NCBI GenBank assembly: GCA_003250175.1
Contig: QKHD01000357.1
Coordinates: forward strand, 1 to 7,932
Direction: 5' to 3'
Length of the DNA: 7,932 bases
Source: Helicobacteraceae bacterium
GTDB taxonomy: Bacteria > Campylobacterota > Campylobacteria > Campylobacterales > SZUA-545
Position 1 is the first letter of the stretch, and the number at the start of each line of letters is the position of its first letter. A program made the translations under genes and the position numbers. The notes under the pieces are model-generated. The model saw only the letters and a program-made list of their open reading frames with translations, searched no databases and had not been told where the DNA came from. Positions 1 through 5,569 of this stretch are shown here, piece after piece.

Positions 1-365
1 GCAAGCTCTACCCCGTCAACACCCGCTACCTCAACAAACAAGAAACCCTCTTTATCGAAAACGAGCGGGTGATTCTACAGTGTACGGACAAGCACCTGCG
101 CCGTTTCTTTCTGGTCTTTGTGGGGGCGCTGAACGTCGGCCGCATCGTGCTTGACGCCTACCCTGAGTTGGCCACCAACGCCTCCTTGGAGATGAAAACC
201 TACCAGTCCGGCGACATCCCCGTGAAAAAAGGGGACGAGCTGGGCCGCTTTGAGATGGGCTCGACCATCGTCGCCCTCTTCCCCAAGGGGATGATCAGCC
301 AGGAGCTGGCAATCGGGGAGCACGTCCGCTTTGCCCAGACCATCGGAGAGGTTCGTGCGGTTTGA
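1..365 (+). CDS. psd: Phosphatidylserine decarboxylase, C-terminal part (5' end outside window)
   Basis: The reading frame is open from base 3 and ends at TGA 363-365, giving about the last 120 residues. Psd converts phosphatidylserine to phosphatidylethanolamine at the inner membrane. The proenzyme cleaves itself at a Gly-Ser bond, and the Ser becomes the pyruvoyl cofactor of the small alpha chain. Here the sequence GRFEMGSTIV carries that site, with Gly at 258-260 and Ser at 261-263. It is preceded by a KKGDELG stretch typical of the family, and the position about 35 residues from the C terminus is normal. The upstream NVGRI segment also fits Psd. Most of the beta chain and the start codon lie outside the window. 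The stop overlaps the next gene, so the two are probably co-transcribed. I am confident in the family; the LGST-type motif appears as MGST, which is acceptable. Confidence 0.9.
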   Translation, partial: KLYPVNTRYLNKQETLFIENERVILQCTDKHLRRFFLVFVGALNVGRIVLDAYPELATNASLEMKTYQSGDIPVKKGDELGRFEMGSTIVALFPKGMISQELAIGEHVRFAQTIGEVRAV

Positions 366-639
366 GGCCCTCGACGCGGCCAGGGAGCTGCTGGGGCTGC
401 ATGACCGCATCAGCCTCCAGGAGCTTAAAGACCAGTACCGCAACCTCATGAAAAAGTGGCATCCGGATCTTTGCCAGGACGATCCGGAGGTCTGCGCCGA
501 ACAGGCCCGGCGGATCACCGAAGCGTATGATCTGATCATGGACTACATCGCCAACTACAAATACAGCCTCACCCCCGAAGAGGCCGCCATGCAGCTGAGT
601 GGTACGGAGTGGTGGATGCACCGTTTCGGTCCCAAATAA
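355..639 (+). CDS. Small J-domain protein (DnaJ-like co-chaperone domain only)
   Basis: This 94-residue protein is essentially a J domain. Counting from the GTG at 355, helix I/II residues (ARELLGL, LKDQYRNLMKKW) lead to the diagnostic HPD tripeptide at residues 36-38, followed by a helix-III-like segment (ARRITEAYDLIMDYI). J domains stimulate Hsp70 (DnaK) ATPase through HPD. There is no G/F region, zinc finger or client-binding domain, so it is not DnaJ itself. I chose GTG 355 because GGAG at 345-348 sits six bases upstream. A TTG at 331 in the same frame would add eight residues and also has a purine-rich stretch (315-320), so the start is uncertain. The gene overlaps the end of psd by 11 nt, suggesting translational coupling. 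Its client is unknown. Confidence 0.8.
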   Translation: MRFEALDAARELLGLHDRISLQELKDQYRNLMKKWHPDLCQDDPEVCAEQARRITEAYDLIMDYIANYKYSLTPEEAAMQLSGTEWWMHRFGPK

Positions 640-694
640 TTGCACGTTCGCTACACACCGGTTTCCTAAACTATCCCGACTTTATTCAAACACC

Positions 695-700
695 AGGAGA
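695..700 (+). promoter_or_regulatory. Ribosome binding site of the RiPP precursor gene
   Basis: AGGAGA ends five bases before the ATG at 706, a strong Shine-Dalgarno match that fixes the precursor start. The rest of the 66-nt gap (640-705) shows no clear promoter. TTGCAC at 640-645 and TAAACT at 667-672 are badly spaced (21 nt). Confidence 0.7.
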
Positions 701-705
701 ACCCC

Positions 706-1008
706 ATGGCAAAATCATCCAAAAAACGACTCTCAACCCTCATTCTCGGCACGGCGCTGGCCAGTGTCTCCCCCGTCATGGGCGGCACCAGCACCAGCAT
801 GGGCTGCGGCGCGGGTAAATGCGGCGCAGGTATGTGCGGCGGCAAGATGAAAGAAGAGGGCAAGGAAAAGGCCAAGTCCACGGGCGAAATGAAATGCGGC
901 GCGGGCAAATGCGGCGCCTCCATGCAGAGCGAAACCGAAACCAAACCGGCTCCGGAGATGAAAGATAAGAAATCCTCCGACATGAAGTGCGGCGCAGGGA
1001 TGAAATAA
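706..1008 (+). CDS. HvfA/bufferin-like RiPP precursor: exported Cys/Met-rich repeat peptide (putative copper metallophore)
   Basis: The 100-residue protein begins with a basic n-region (KSSKKR) and a hydrophobic stretch (about residues 9-26), so a Sec-type signal peptide is likely. The rest is low-complexity, rich in Gly, Lys and Met, with six Cys (34, 39, 44, 64, 69, 95), each followed by Gly. Within clusters the Cys are spaced every five residues: CGAGKCGAGMCGG, then CGAGKCGAS, then CGAGMK at the C terminus. This resembles HvfA-family precursors, in which the Cys of EGKCG repeats is converted by a DUF692 enzyme to oxazolone/thioamide groups that bind copper, and also bufferins. The next two genes are that enzyme and its partner, which is the strongest support. 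Differences are Ala in place of Glu in the motif, and Met-containing variants. The modified residues and the metal are inferred. An unmodified Cys/Met metal-binding peptide is the main alternative. Confidence 0.82.
   Translation: MAKSSKKRLSTLILGTALASVSPVMGGTSTSMGCGAGKCGAGMCGGKMKEEGKEKAKSTGEMKCGAGKCGASMQSETETKPAPEMKDKKSSDMKCGAGMK
799..843 (+). repeat. Cys repeat block 1 of the precursor (three Cys)
   Basis: Encodes M-G-C-GAGK-C-GAGM-C-GG (residues 32-46). The 24 bases 805-828 match 895-918 at all but two positions (816 and 828, both third codon positions), so blocks 1 and 2 are direct DNA repeats as well as protein repeats. Confidence 0.8.
889..918 (+). repeat. Cys repeat block 2 of the precursor (two Cys)
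   Basis: Encodes M-K-C-GAGK-C-GA (residues 62-71), a near-copy of block 1 without the third Cys. It is separated from block 1 by a charged Lys/Glu linker. Confidence 0.8.
982..1005 (+). repeat. Cys repeat block 3 of the precursor (single Cys, C-terminal)
   Basis: Encodes M-K-C-GAGM-K (residues 93-100). It repeats the M-x-C-GAG start of the other blocks, but the position equivalent to the first Lys is Met and the chain ends one residue later. It could be a terminal metal-binding unit or a decayed repeat. Confidence 0.65.
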
Positions 1009-1018
1009 GGCGGATGCC

Positions 1019-1831
1019 ATGCAGGGGATAAAAGGCGCGGGCCTGGGGCTGCGCAGCAGCTTCATGGACGCCATCGACCAGCACGAGGCTCCGGAATGGT
1101 TTGAGATCGTTCCGGAGAACTGGGTGCACATGCCCCCGGGCATGGAGCAGCGCTTTGCGGCGGTGGCCGAACGCTTCCCCCTGGTCTGCCACGGACTGAG
1201 CCTCTCCATCGGGGGCAACGCCCCCCTCAATATCCCCTTTTTAAAAGAGCTCAAAAGCTTCATGGACCGCTACGGGATTGAACACTACTCCGAGCACCTC
1301 AGCTTTTGCAGCATCGACAACAAACAACTCTACGAGCTACTGCCCCTCCCCATGACCGAGACGATGGTCAATCACATCGCCGAACGGGTTGCCAGAACGC
1401 AGGATATCCTCAAACGCCCCCTGATTCTGGAAAACGCCTCCTACTACTATGTCCCCTACCAGGAGATGGAGGAGACGGAGTTTATCAACGCCGTGCTGGA
1501 TCGCAGCGGAGCGACCCTGCTTTTAGATGTGAACAATGTCTACGTCAACAGCTTCAACCACGGGTTTGACCCCAAGGCGTTTATCCAGGCCATTGATCCG
1601 AAAAAGGTCGCCTACATGCATGTGGCAGGCCACCTGGAGTATGCTCCGGACCTGCTTATCGACACCCACGGCACCGATGTGAAAGATTCGGTCTGGGAAC
1701 TGCTGGACTGGACCCTTTCCCAGGGCTTCAACCAGCCCGTTCTGCTCGAACGGGACAATAATATTCCCCCCTATGCCACCATGCTCGAAGAGTACACCAA
1801 GGTAAAGGAGCTGTGTCAGCGCCATGCCTAA
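1019..1831 (+). CDS. bufB: MNIO (DUF692) iron-dependent oxidative enzyme, RiPP precursor maturase (HvfB/BufB type)
   Basis: The 270-residue product has normal family length and the expected TIM-barrel motifs in order: GAGLGLR (6-12), FEIVPENW (28-35), CHGLSLSIGG (57-66), SEHLSF (91-96), LENASYY (137-143), LLLDVNN (167-173) with NHG (180-182), HVAGH (201-205), DTHG (215-218) and LLERD (242-246). The His, Glu and Asp residues in these motifs form the multinuclear iron site of the MNIO family, the group that includes MbnB, TglH and HvfB. Such enzymes oxidise Cys residues of a peptide substrate to azole/oxazolone-type groups, using O2. The gene starts ten bases after the precursor stop and overlaps bufC by 8 nt, so substrate, enzyme and partner form one unit. 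The metal ligands look intact. The exact product on this precursor is not known. The equivalent name in Haemophilus is hvfB. Confidence 0.93.
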   Translation: MQGIKGAGLGLRSSFMDAIDQHEAPEWFEIVPENWVHMPPGMEQRFAAVAERFPLVCHGLSLSIGGNAPLNIPFLKELKSFMDRYGIEHYSEHLSFCSIDNKQLYELLPLPMTETMVNHIAERVARTQDILKRPLILENASYYYVPYQEMEETEFINAVLDRSGATLLLDVNNVYVNSFNHGFDPKAFIQAIDPKKVAYMHVAGHLEYAPDLLIDTHGTDVKDSVWELLDWTLSQGFNQPVLLERDNNIPPYATMLEEYTKVKELCQRHA

Positions 1832-2519
1832 GCTTTCCCTTGACACCGAAGTCCAGCGCCGTTTTGTGGAAAACATCACCGGCGACACCCCCAACCTCTC
1901 CCGCGCCCTCAAGGTCTATGGCATGCTGGTGGGCTACCGCTTTGAAGAGGTGATCGACAACGCCTTTGCCCGGCTAAAACCCTTCTACTCCGAAGCAGCG
2001 TGGCAAACCCTTGTGCAGCATTTTATCGCCCGAGGGGGCCGGGCACCTTATATCTGGCAGGTTCCCGACGAGTTTCGGCGCATGGTGAAAAAAGAGGAAA
2101 AACGCCCATGGGTCAATGAGCTGTTCTGGTACGAGTGGATCGAGATCGCCCTGCACAAAGCCCGGGCCAAGCGCTCTAAAAAACGGGCCCTCTCCTTTGA
2201 CAAAACGGCCCGTCTCAGCCCCACCGTACGCATCAAACACCTGCACTACCCCGTCCACCGCCGCGACGACGACAGCGCGCTGGAAGAGGCGAAGGGTGAT
2301 TTTTATCTGATGCTCTACCGTAATCCGGAGGATGACGAGATCATGGTCACGGAACTGACACCCTTCATGTACCGTGTGCTCAAGCGCCTGAGCAACCACC
2401 CCACCCTGGGCGATTCCGTGGACGAAGCGGCCCGCCACTTCGGCGAAAAGCCCAAAGAGGTTCGGGAGGTGATCTTCCCCGCCCTGGCTGAAATGTTCAA
2501 ATTACATCTGCTTATTTAA
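1824..2519 (+). CDS. bufC: DUF2063-type partner of the MNIO enzyme (HvfC/BufC family)
   Basis: The 231-residue protein lies directly after the DUF692 gene and overlaps it by 8 nt (ATG 1824, previous stop 1829-1831). AAGGAG at 1805-1810 is a somewhat distant ribosome site, so coupling to upstream translation is likely. The N-terminal half (about residues 10-100) has the helical DUF2063 pattern, including RALKVYGMLVGYRFEEVIDNAF, FIARGG and ELFWYEWIEIAL. A Lys/Arg-rich linker (about 112-121) leads to a C-terminal domain (about 135-231) with alternating strands and helices ending in a winged-helix-like region. In Hvf, Mbn and bufferin systems this second protein binds the precursor and forms the active complex with the MNIO enzyme. 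No catalytic motif is visible, in keeping with a recognition subunit. It is cytoplasmic, with no signal peptide. Family assignment relies on both sequence pattern and position. Confidence 0.87.
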   Translation: MPKLSLDTEVQRRFVENITGDTPNLSRALKVYGMLVGYRFEEVIDNAFARLKPFYSEAAWQTLVQHFIARGGRAPYIWQVPDEFRRMVKKEEKRPWVNELFWYEWIEIALHKARAKRSKKRALSFDKTARLSPTVRIKHLHYPVHRRDDDSALEEAKGDFYLMLYRNPEDDEIMVTELTPFMYRVLKRLSNHPTLGDSVDEAARHFGEKPKEVREVIFPALAEMFKLHLLI

Positions 2520-2574
2520 CCCTTTTTTTACACAACCTCACCTATCATTGCATTAAACCATACCTAGGCGGATT

Positions 2575-3354
2575 ATGAAGCGAATCAGGCGCATCCTTCT
2601 TCCCCTGCTGCTGGGTTCGGCGTGGCTCCACGCCGAAACGGATACCCTGGCGCAGCTGGTAGAGCAAAAAGACCAGAAAATCCGGGAGCTCGAAGCGGAA
2701 CTCTCCTTGTATCGGACTCCGGAGACTCCGGTCGAAAAACCGGTAGAAGTATCCCCCCAATTCCTCTACCTCAATGTCGAATTCTATTACGGTGCAGGCA
2801 GCCGTTACGATATGGTTCTACTCAACTCTGTTGAGAAAAACCACGAAAGCACCAGCCTTACCCAAAGTCAAATGACTGTAAAAATGGGCCTGGGCACCCT
2901 GAAAGGCCCCCGTCTTGAGGTTGGTATCAGTCCCTATAAAAAAACCACCCTTGGGAACGAAGATGTTCATGTACCGGTCAAAGAAGGCACGAGCCTCAAC
3001 CTCATGACCATTTTCCCGGCAGACAGCCTCATCTACCGAGGTAGCGATCTTACTCTTCTGCCCTATTTTAAAGTCGGAGGTGCTATCGGCAGCTACCTCT
3101 TTGAAAATCAAAGCGATGCCGACCGCTTCGGTCAGGATTATGTCGGTTCCTTTGAACTGCAACTGGGTTTTGGCACATTTGTACAGTTTAACAATGGTTG
3201 GGAGGCCCACATGAGCCTCGATTTTGTGGGAACAGCCTACGAAAACCTCGACTTCATCGCCTACGACGCCGACTCCGGAACCAACCGCACCCACACCTAC
3301 ACCTTTGCCAACAGCAGCCACGGCATCACCCTGGGCCTTATCCGCCACTTCTGA
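2575..3354 (+). CDS. Secreted, probably outer-membrane beta-barrel protein of unknown function
   Basis: I do not recognise this 259-residue protein. Residues 1-20 form a classic signal peptide (KRIRR, a Leu-rich core, then WLHA before E21). A short charged coiled-coil (about 24-47, TLAQLVEQKDQKIRELEAELSLYR region) and a Pro/Val/Glu linker follow. From about residue 60 onward the sequence alternates polar and hydrophobic residues, with Gly and aromatic residues as in membrane beta-strands (FLYLNVEFYYG, LPYFKVGGAIGSYLF, FELQLGFGTFVQF, HGITLGLIRHF). It ends in Phe, the usual last residue of outer-membrane barrels. There is no Cys. AGGCGG just upstream supports the ATG. It starts 55 nt after bufC, so it could be co-transcribed or separate. 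Parts of the gene look poorer in GC than its neighbours (43-53% in sampled 60-base stretches, hand count). A link to the metallophore operon is only positional. Confidence 0.72.
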   Translation: MKRIRRILLPLLLGSAWLHAETDTLAQLVEQKDQKIRELEAELSLYRTPETPVEKPVEVSPQFLYLNVEFYYGAGSRYDMVLLNSVEKNHESTSLTQSQMTVKMGLGTLKGPRLEVGISPYKKTTLGNEDVHVPVKEGTSLNLMTIFPADSLIYRGSDLTLLPYFKVGGAIGSYLFENQSDADRFGQDYVGSFELQLGFGTFVQFNNGWEAHMSLDFVGTAYENLDFIAYDADSGTNRTHTYTFANSSHGITLGLIRHF

Positions 3355-3378
3355 CTTCTAGGGGGAGTCTGTTATAAT
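3351..3378 (+). promoter_or_regulatory. Extended -10 promoter for the rluD-flpA-trmB-ftsEX cluster, giving a probable leaderless mRNA
   Basis: TATAAT at 3373-3378 is a perfect -10 box preceded by TG at 3370-3371 (TGTTATAAT, the extended -10 form). CTGACT at 3351-3356 matches four of six -35 bases with a 16-nt spacer and overlaps the stop codon of the preceding gene. Only six bases (TCCCCC) separate the -10 box from the ATG at 3385, so initiation at the normal distance would fall on or next to the A of the start codon. No Shine-Dalgarno lies between them. Confidence 0.7.
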
Positions 3379-3384
3379 TCCCCC
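3361..3384 (+). repeat. Inverted repeat GGGGGA / TCCCCC bracketing the -10 box
   Basis: GGGGGA (3361-3366) is complementary to TCCCCC (3379-3384), with a 12-nt loop that contains the -10 box. The arms could be an operator-like site or chance. No T-run follows, so it is not a standard terminator. Confidence 0.45.
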
Positions 3385-4362
3385 ATGAATCCAACCCTCT
3401 TTACCGTCGCTTCACCCGAGCGCCTCGATACCTTTCTAGCCACCCACCTGGACGCATCGCGCTCCGCCGTCGCGGGACTGATTAAAAAATCCTGCGTCAG
3501 CGTCAACGGCACCCCGGTGGAAAAGCCCGGCCTCAAGCTCAAAGCGGGGGATGCGCTTAGCGTCATCCTCCCCGAAGCGCCCCAGGCTCCGGAGGAGTAT
3601 CTGCCCGATTTCGAGGTGGAGATTCTCTATGAAGATGACGATATTCTGGTCATCAACAAGCCCTCCGGCGTCGTGGTGCACCCCGCCCCCAGCTACAAGG
3701 GAGCGACCCTGGTCGACTGGCTCAAACATAGAGGCATCCGCCTCTCCACACTCAGCGGCGAAGAGCGCCACGGCATCGTTCACCGGATCGACAAAGAGAC
3801 CAGCGGCGCCATGGTCATCGCCAAAACCAACGAGGCCCACACGGGTCTGAGCGACCAGCTTCAAGACCGCAGCATGGGGCGCTATTACCTGGCGCTGATC
3901 GACCTGCCGCTCAAAGACCATATCGTCGTCGACGCCCCCATTGCCCGAAACCCCGCCAACCGCCTCAAAATGGGGATCGTCTCCGGAGGCAAAAGTGCCA
4001 AAAGCGCCTTTGCCAAGCTCCAGCTCTCCGACGATGAAAAAAACGAGCTCATCGCCGCCAAACTCTACTCCGGACGCACCCACCAGATCCGGGTGCATCT
4101 TGGCTCCCTGAACCGTCATATTCTGGGTGACGGGCTATACGGCTATAAGGGGAATGATAGTAAAATCAACCGTGTTTTTCTGCATGCCTACCTGCTTTAT
4201 CTCATCCATCCACGAAGCGGCGAACCCATGCAATTTATCGCAAGGCTGCCCGAGGATTTTCAAGGGATCCTGGCACGGGCATACACCAAGGAGGATTACC
4301 ATGAAAAGATTACTGACAGCGCTGTCCATCACGCTTTTGACCGTGTGGATGAGTGGGTGTAA
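3385..4362 (+). CDS. rluD: RluD/RluA-family 23S rRNA pseudouridine synthase
   Basis: The 325-residue enzyme has an N-terminal S4-type RNA-binding region (about residues 10-65: RLDTFLATHL, VAGLIKKSCVSVNGTPV, GDALSVILP). The catalytic domain begins near VINKPSGVVVHP. The catalytic motif HRIDKETSG spans 133-141, with Asp136 the nucleophile used to isomerise uridine. The C-terminal GRTHQIRVH motif (230-238) completes the family signature. Enzymes of this group modify 23S rRNA uridines, such as those of helix 69 for RluD, but the exact target cannot be read from the sequence. The start ATG sits just after an extended -10 promoter without a ribosome site. The last 20 or so residues run through the ribosome site and signal peptide of the next gene (62-nt overlap), so the C-terminal tail is probably dispensable for catalysis. 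RluA or RluC type is the alternative. Confidence 0.9.
   Translation: MNPTLFTVASPERLDTFLATHLDASRSAVAGLIKKSCVSVNGTPVEKPGLKLKAGDALSVILPEAPQAPEEYLPDFEVEILYEDDDILVINKPSGVVVHPAPSYKGATLVDWLKHRGIRLSTLSGEERHGIVHRIDKETSGAMVIAKTNEAHTGLSDQLQDRSMGRYYLALIDLPLKDHIVVDAPIARNPANRLKMGIVSGGKSAKSAFAKLQLSDDEKNELIAAKLYSGRTHQIRVHLGSLNRHILGDGLYGYKGNDSKINRVFLHAYLLYLIHPRSGEPMQFIARLPEDFQGILARAYTKEDYHEKITDSAVHHAFDRVDEWV
4288..4294 (+). promoter_or_regulatory. Ribosome binding site fixing the flpA-like start inside rluD
   Basis: AAGGAGG, a full Shine-Dalgarno match, lies six bases before the ATG at 4301. It selects that start over upstream in-frame candidates (the frame is open from 4127), because the protein from 4301 begins with a lipoprotein signal peptide. 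Confidence 0.85.
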
Positions 4363-5569
4363 CAGCGGCGGCCCCACCGTTCACAAAGAACCGAAAATCG
4401 ACAAAAACCTCCCCACCCCAACCGGCGTCAAACTGATCCGTGACGTCACCGCCATCGGCTTTGAATGGGATGCGATCAAAGACCCCAACGTCGAGGGCTT
4501 TGTGCTCTACCGCAGCGAAGGTGCCGGCAAACTGCTGCGCGTCGGCGCCGCCGAGTCCCGCTACGCCACTCACTTTCTAGACCGTGAACTCAAACCGGCC
4601 CAGGAGTACCAATACCGTATCGCCACCTACAACAAAGAGGGCTTCCAGTCCGTGGCGACCGAGTCCATCAACACCAAGACCCTGAACGGTCCGGAGCCGT
4701 TGAGCTTCATCACCAAGGTGGACAACCTCCCCCGCATGACCAAGCTCATCTTCCGTCCCCATCCGGACCCAACCGTCACGGGCTACCTGATCGAGCGCCG
4801 CACCCCTACGGATAAGGCGTGGAAAGAGATCGAGACCTTGGAAGGCCGTCTGAACGCCGAGTTTTTGGATCAAGACCTGGAAGATAACAAGGTCTACGAA
4901 TACCGCGTGACCGCCGTCCGCTACGACGGGCTCAAATCCCGCCCCAGCGAACTGCTCAGCGCCACCACCAAGCAGCTGCCCATGCCGATTCAAAACATCG
5001 GCGCCACCAACAACCTGCCCAAGATGATCAAGATCACCTGGCAGCAGCAGGCTTCGGAACATGAGCTGGTCTACTACATCTACGCCTCCAGCCACCAAGA
5101 CGGCGCCTACGACAAGATCGGCGAGATGAAAGGGCGCGGCGAATACACCCACCGCATCGAAAACGACGGCGAAGCGTGGTTTTACAAGGTCACGGCCATT
5201 GACAAAGACGGCCTGGAGTCCATGATGCAGGAGATTCCGGCCCAGGGCGTAACCAAGCCCAAGCCCCTCACCCCCAGCATCCTCAAGGCGGAGGTAAAAA
5301 AGGGGCAGCCCTCCATCCAGTGGGCCAGCAACGATAAGAACGTTGTGGAGTTCATCATCACCCGAACCACCAACAAGGGCTTTTTCTCCAAGGACACCAA
5401 GGAGATCGCCCGAACCAAAGCTAAAAGCTACACCGATGACACCGCGGGCTTCCAGCCCAATGTGGAGTACATCTACAACATCATCGCCGTGGACGGTGAC
5501 GGTATCCGCTCCGTCCCCAGCGACGACATCCCGCTTAAATACGAACTACAAGAAGGACTTGCCAAGTAA
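4301..5569 (+). CDS. flpA: FlpA-like lipoprotein with about four fibronectin type III domains
   Basis: The 422-residue protein starts with KRLLTALSITLLTVWMSGC. This is a lipoprotein signal with Cys20 as the lipidated residue, although the lipobox is weak (Met at -3). After a short linker come about four FN3 repeats of roughly 90 residues, near 38-126, 130-222, 224-315 and 322-415. Each shows the W/F strand and the Y-x-Y/F-R/K-V-x-A core (YQYRIATYN, YEYRVTAVR, WFYKVTAID, YIYNIIAVD). Position between rluD and trmB-ftsEX matches C. jejuni flpA (Cj1279c), a surface adhesin that binds fibronectin. FRPHPDPTV (residues 151-159) lines up with the reported FlpA binding sequence WRPHPDFRV. A role in the envelope or in division, given the ftsEX neighbours, is as plausible as adhesion in a free-living organism. 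The first 62 nt lie within rluD. The stop TAA shares its last base with the trmB ATG. Confidence 0.85.
   Translation: MKRLLTALSITLLTVWMSGCNSGGPTVHKEPKIDKNLPTPTGVKLIRDVTAIGFEWDAIKDPNVEGFVLYRSEGAGKLLRVGAAESRYATHFLDRELKPAQEYQYRIATYNKEGFQSVATESINTKTLNGPEPLSFITKVDNLPRMTKLIFRPHPDPTVTGYLIERRTPTDKAWKEIETLEGRLNAEFLDQDLEDNKVYEYRVTAVRYDGLKSRPSELLSATTKQLPMPIQNIGATNNLPKMIKITWQQQASEHELVYYIYASSHQDGAYDKIGEMKGRGEYTHRIENDGEAWFYKVTAIDKDGLESMMQEIPAQGVTKPKPLTPSILKAEVKKGQPSIQWASNDKNVVEFIITRTTNKGFFSKDTKEIARTKAKSYTDDTAGFQPNVEYIYNIIAVDGDGIRSVPSDDIPLKYELQEGLAK
4751..4777 (+). other. FRPHPDPTV motif matching the FlpA fibronectin-binding site
   Basis: Encodes residues 151-159 in the second FN3 domain. The RPHPD core and the final Val are identical to the C. 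jejuni FlpA sequence WRPHPDFRV, which I recall as the mapped fibronectin-binding segment. The first residue is Phe in place of Trp. Binding ability here is not shown. Confidence 0.6.

Noticed and set aside
640..705. Promoter or copper-regulator operator ahead of the precursor
   Set aside because: TTGCAC (640-645) and TAAACT (667-672) are spaced 21 nt apart, and I see no convincing dyad. Transcription may come from upstream.
733..1263. Long minus-strand open frame (176 codons) across the precursor and bufB start
   Set aside because: It is the antisense shadow of the GC-rich precursor repeats and the DUF692 gene. It has no family motif and covers genes supported by motifs and ribosome sites.
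2520..2556. T-run at 2523-2529 as a terminator after bufC, and TTTACA at 2527-2532 with CATTAA at 2551-2556 as a promoter
   Set aside because: No GC-rich hairpin precedes the T-run, and the -10-like hexamer is weak with an 18-nt spacer. Either is possible but not supported.
3361..3384. GGGGGA/TCCCCC hairpin as a terminator of the outer-membrane protein gene
   Set aside because: The loop is 12 nt, there is no following T-run, and the right arm abuts the rluD start codon. It contains the -10 box, so a promoter role is more likely.
3436..4119. Minus-strand open frame of 227 codons opposite rluD
   Set aside because: Low-complexity Gly/Val/Asp shadow translation of the rluD codons. The + strand carries the full pseudouridine synthase motifs.
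4127..4300. Upstream extension of the FN3 lipoprotein frame to 4127
   Set aside because: It would sit deep inside rluD and bury the signal peptide 58 residues into the protein. The full ribosome site at 4288-4294 favours ATG 4301.
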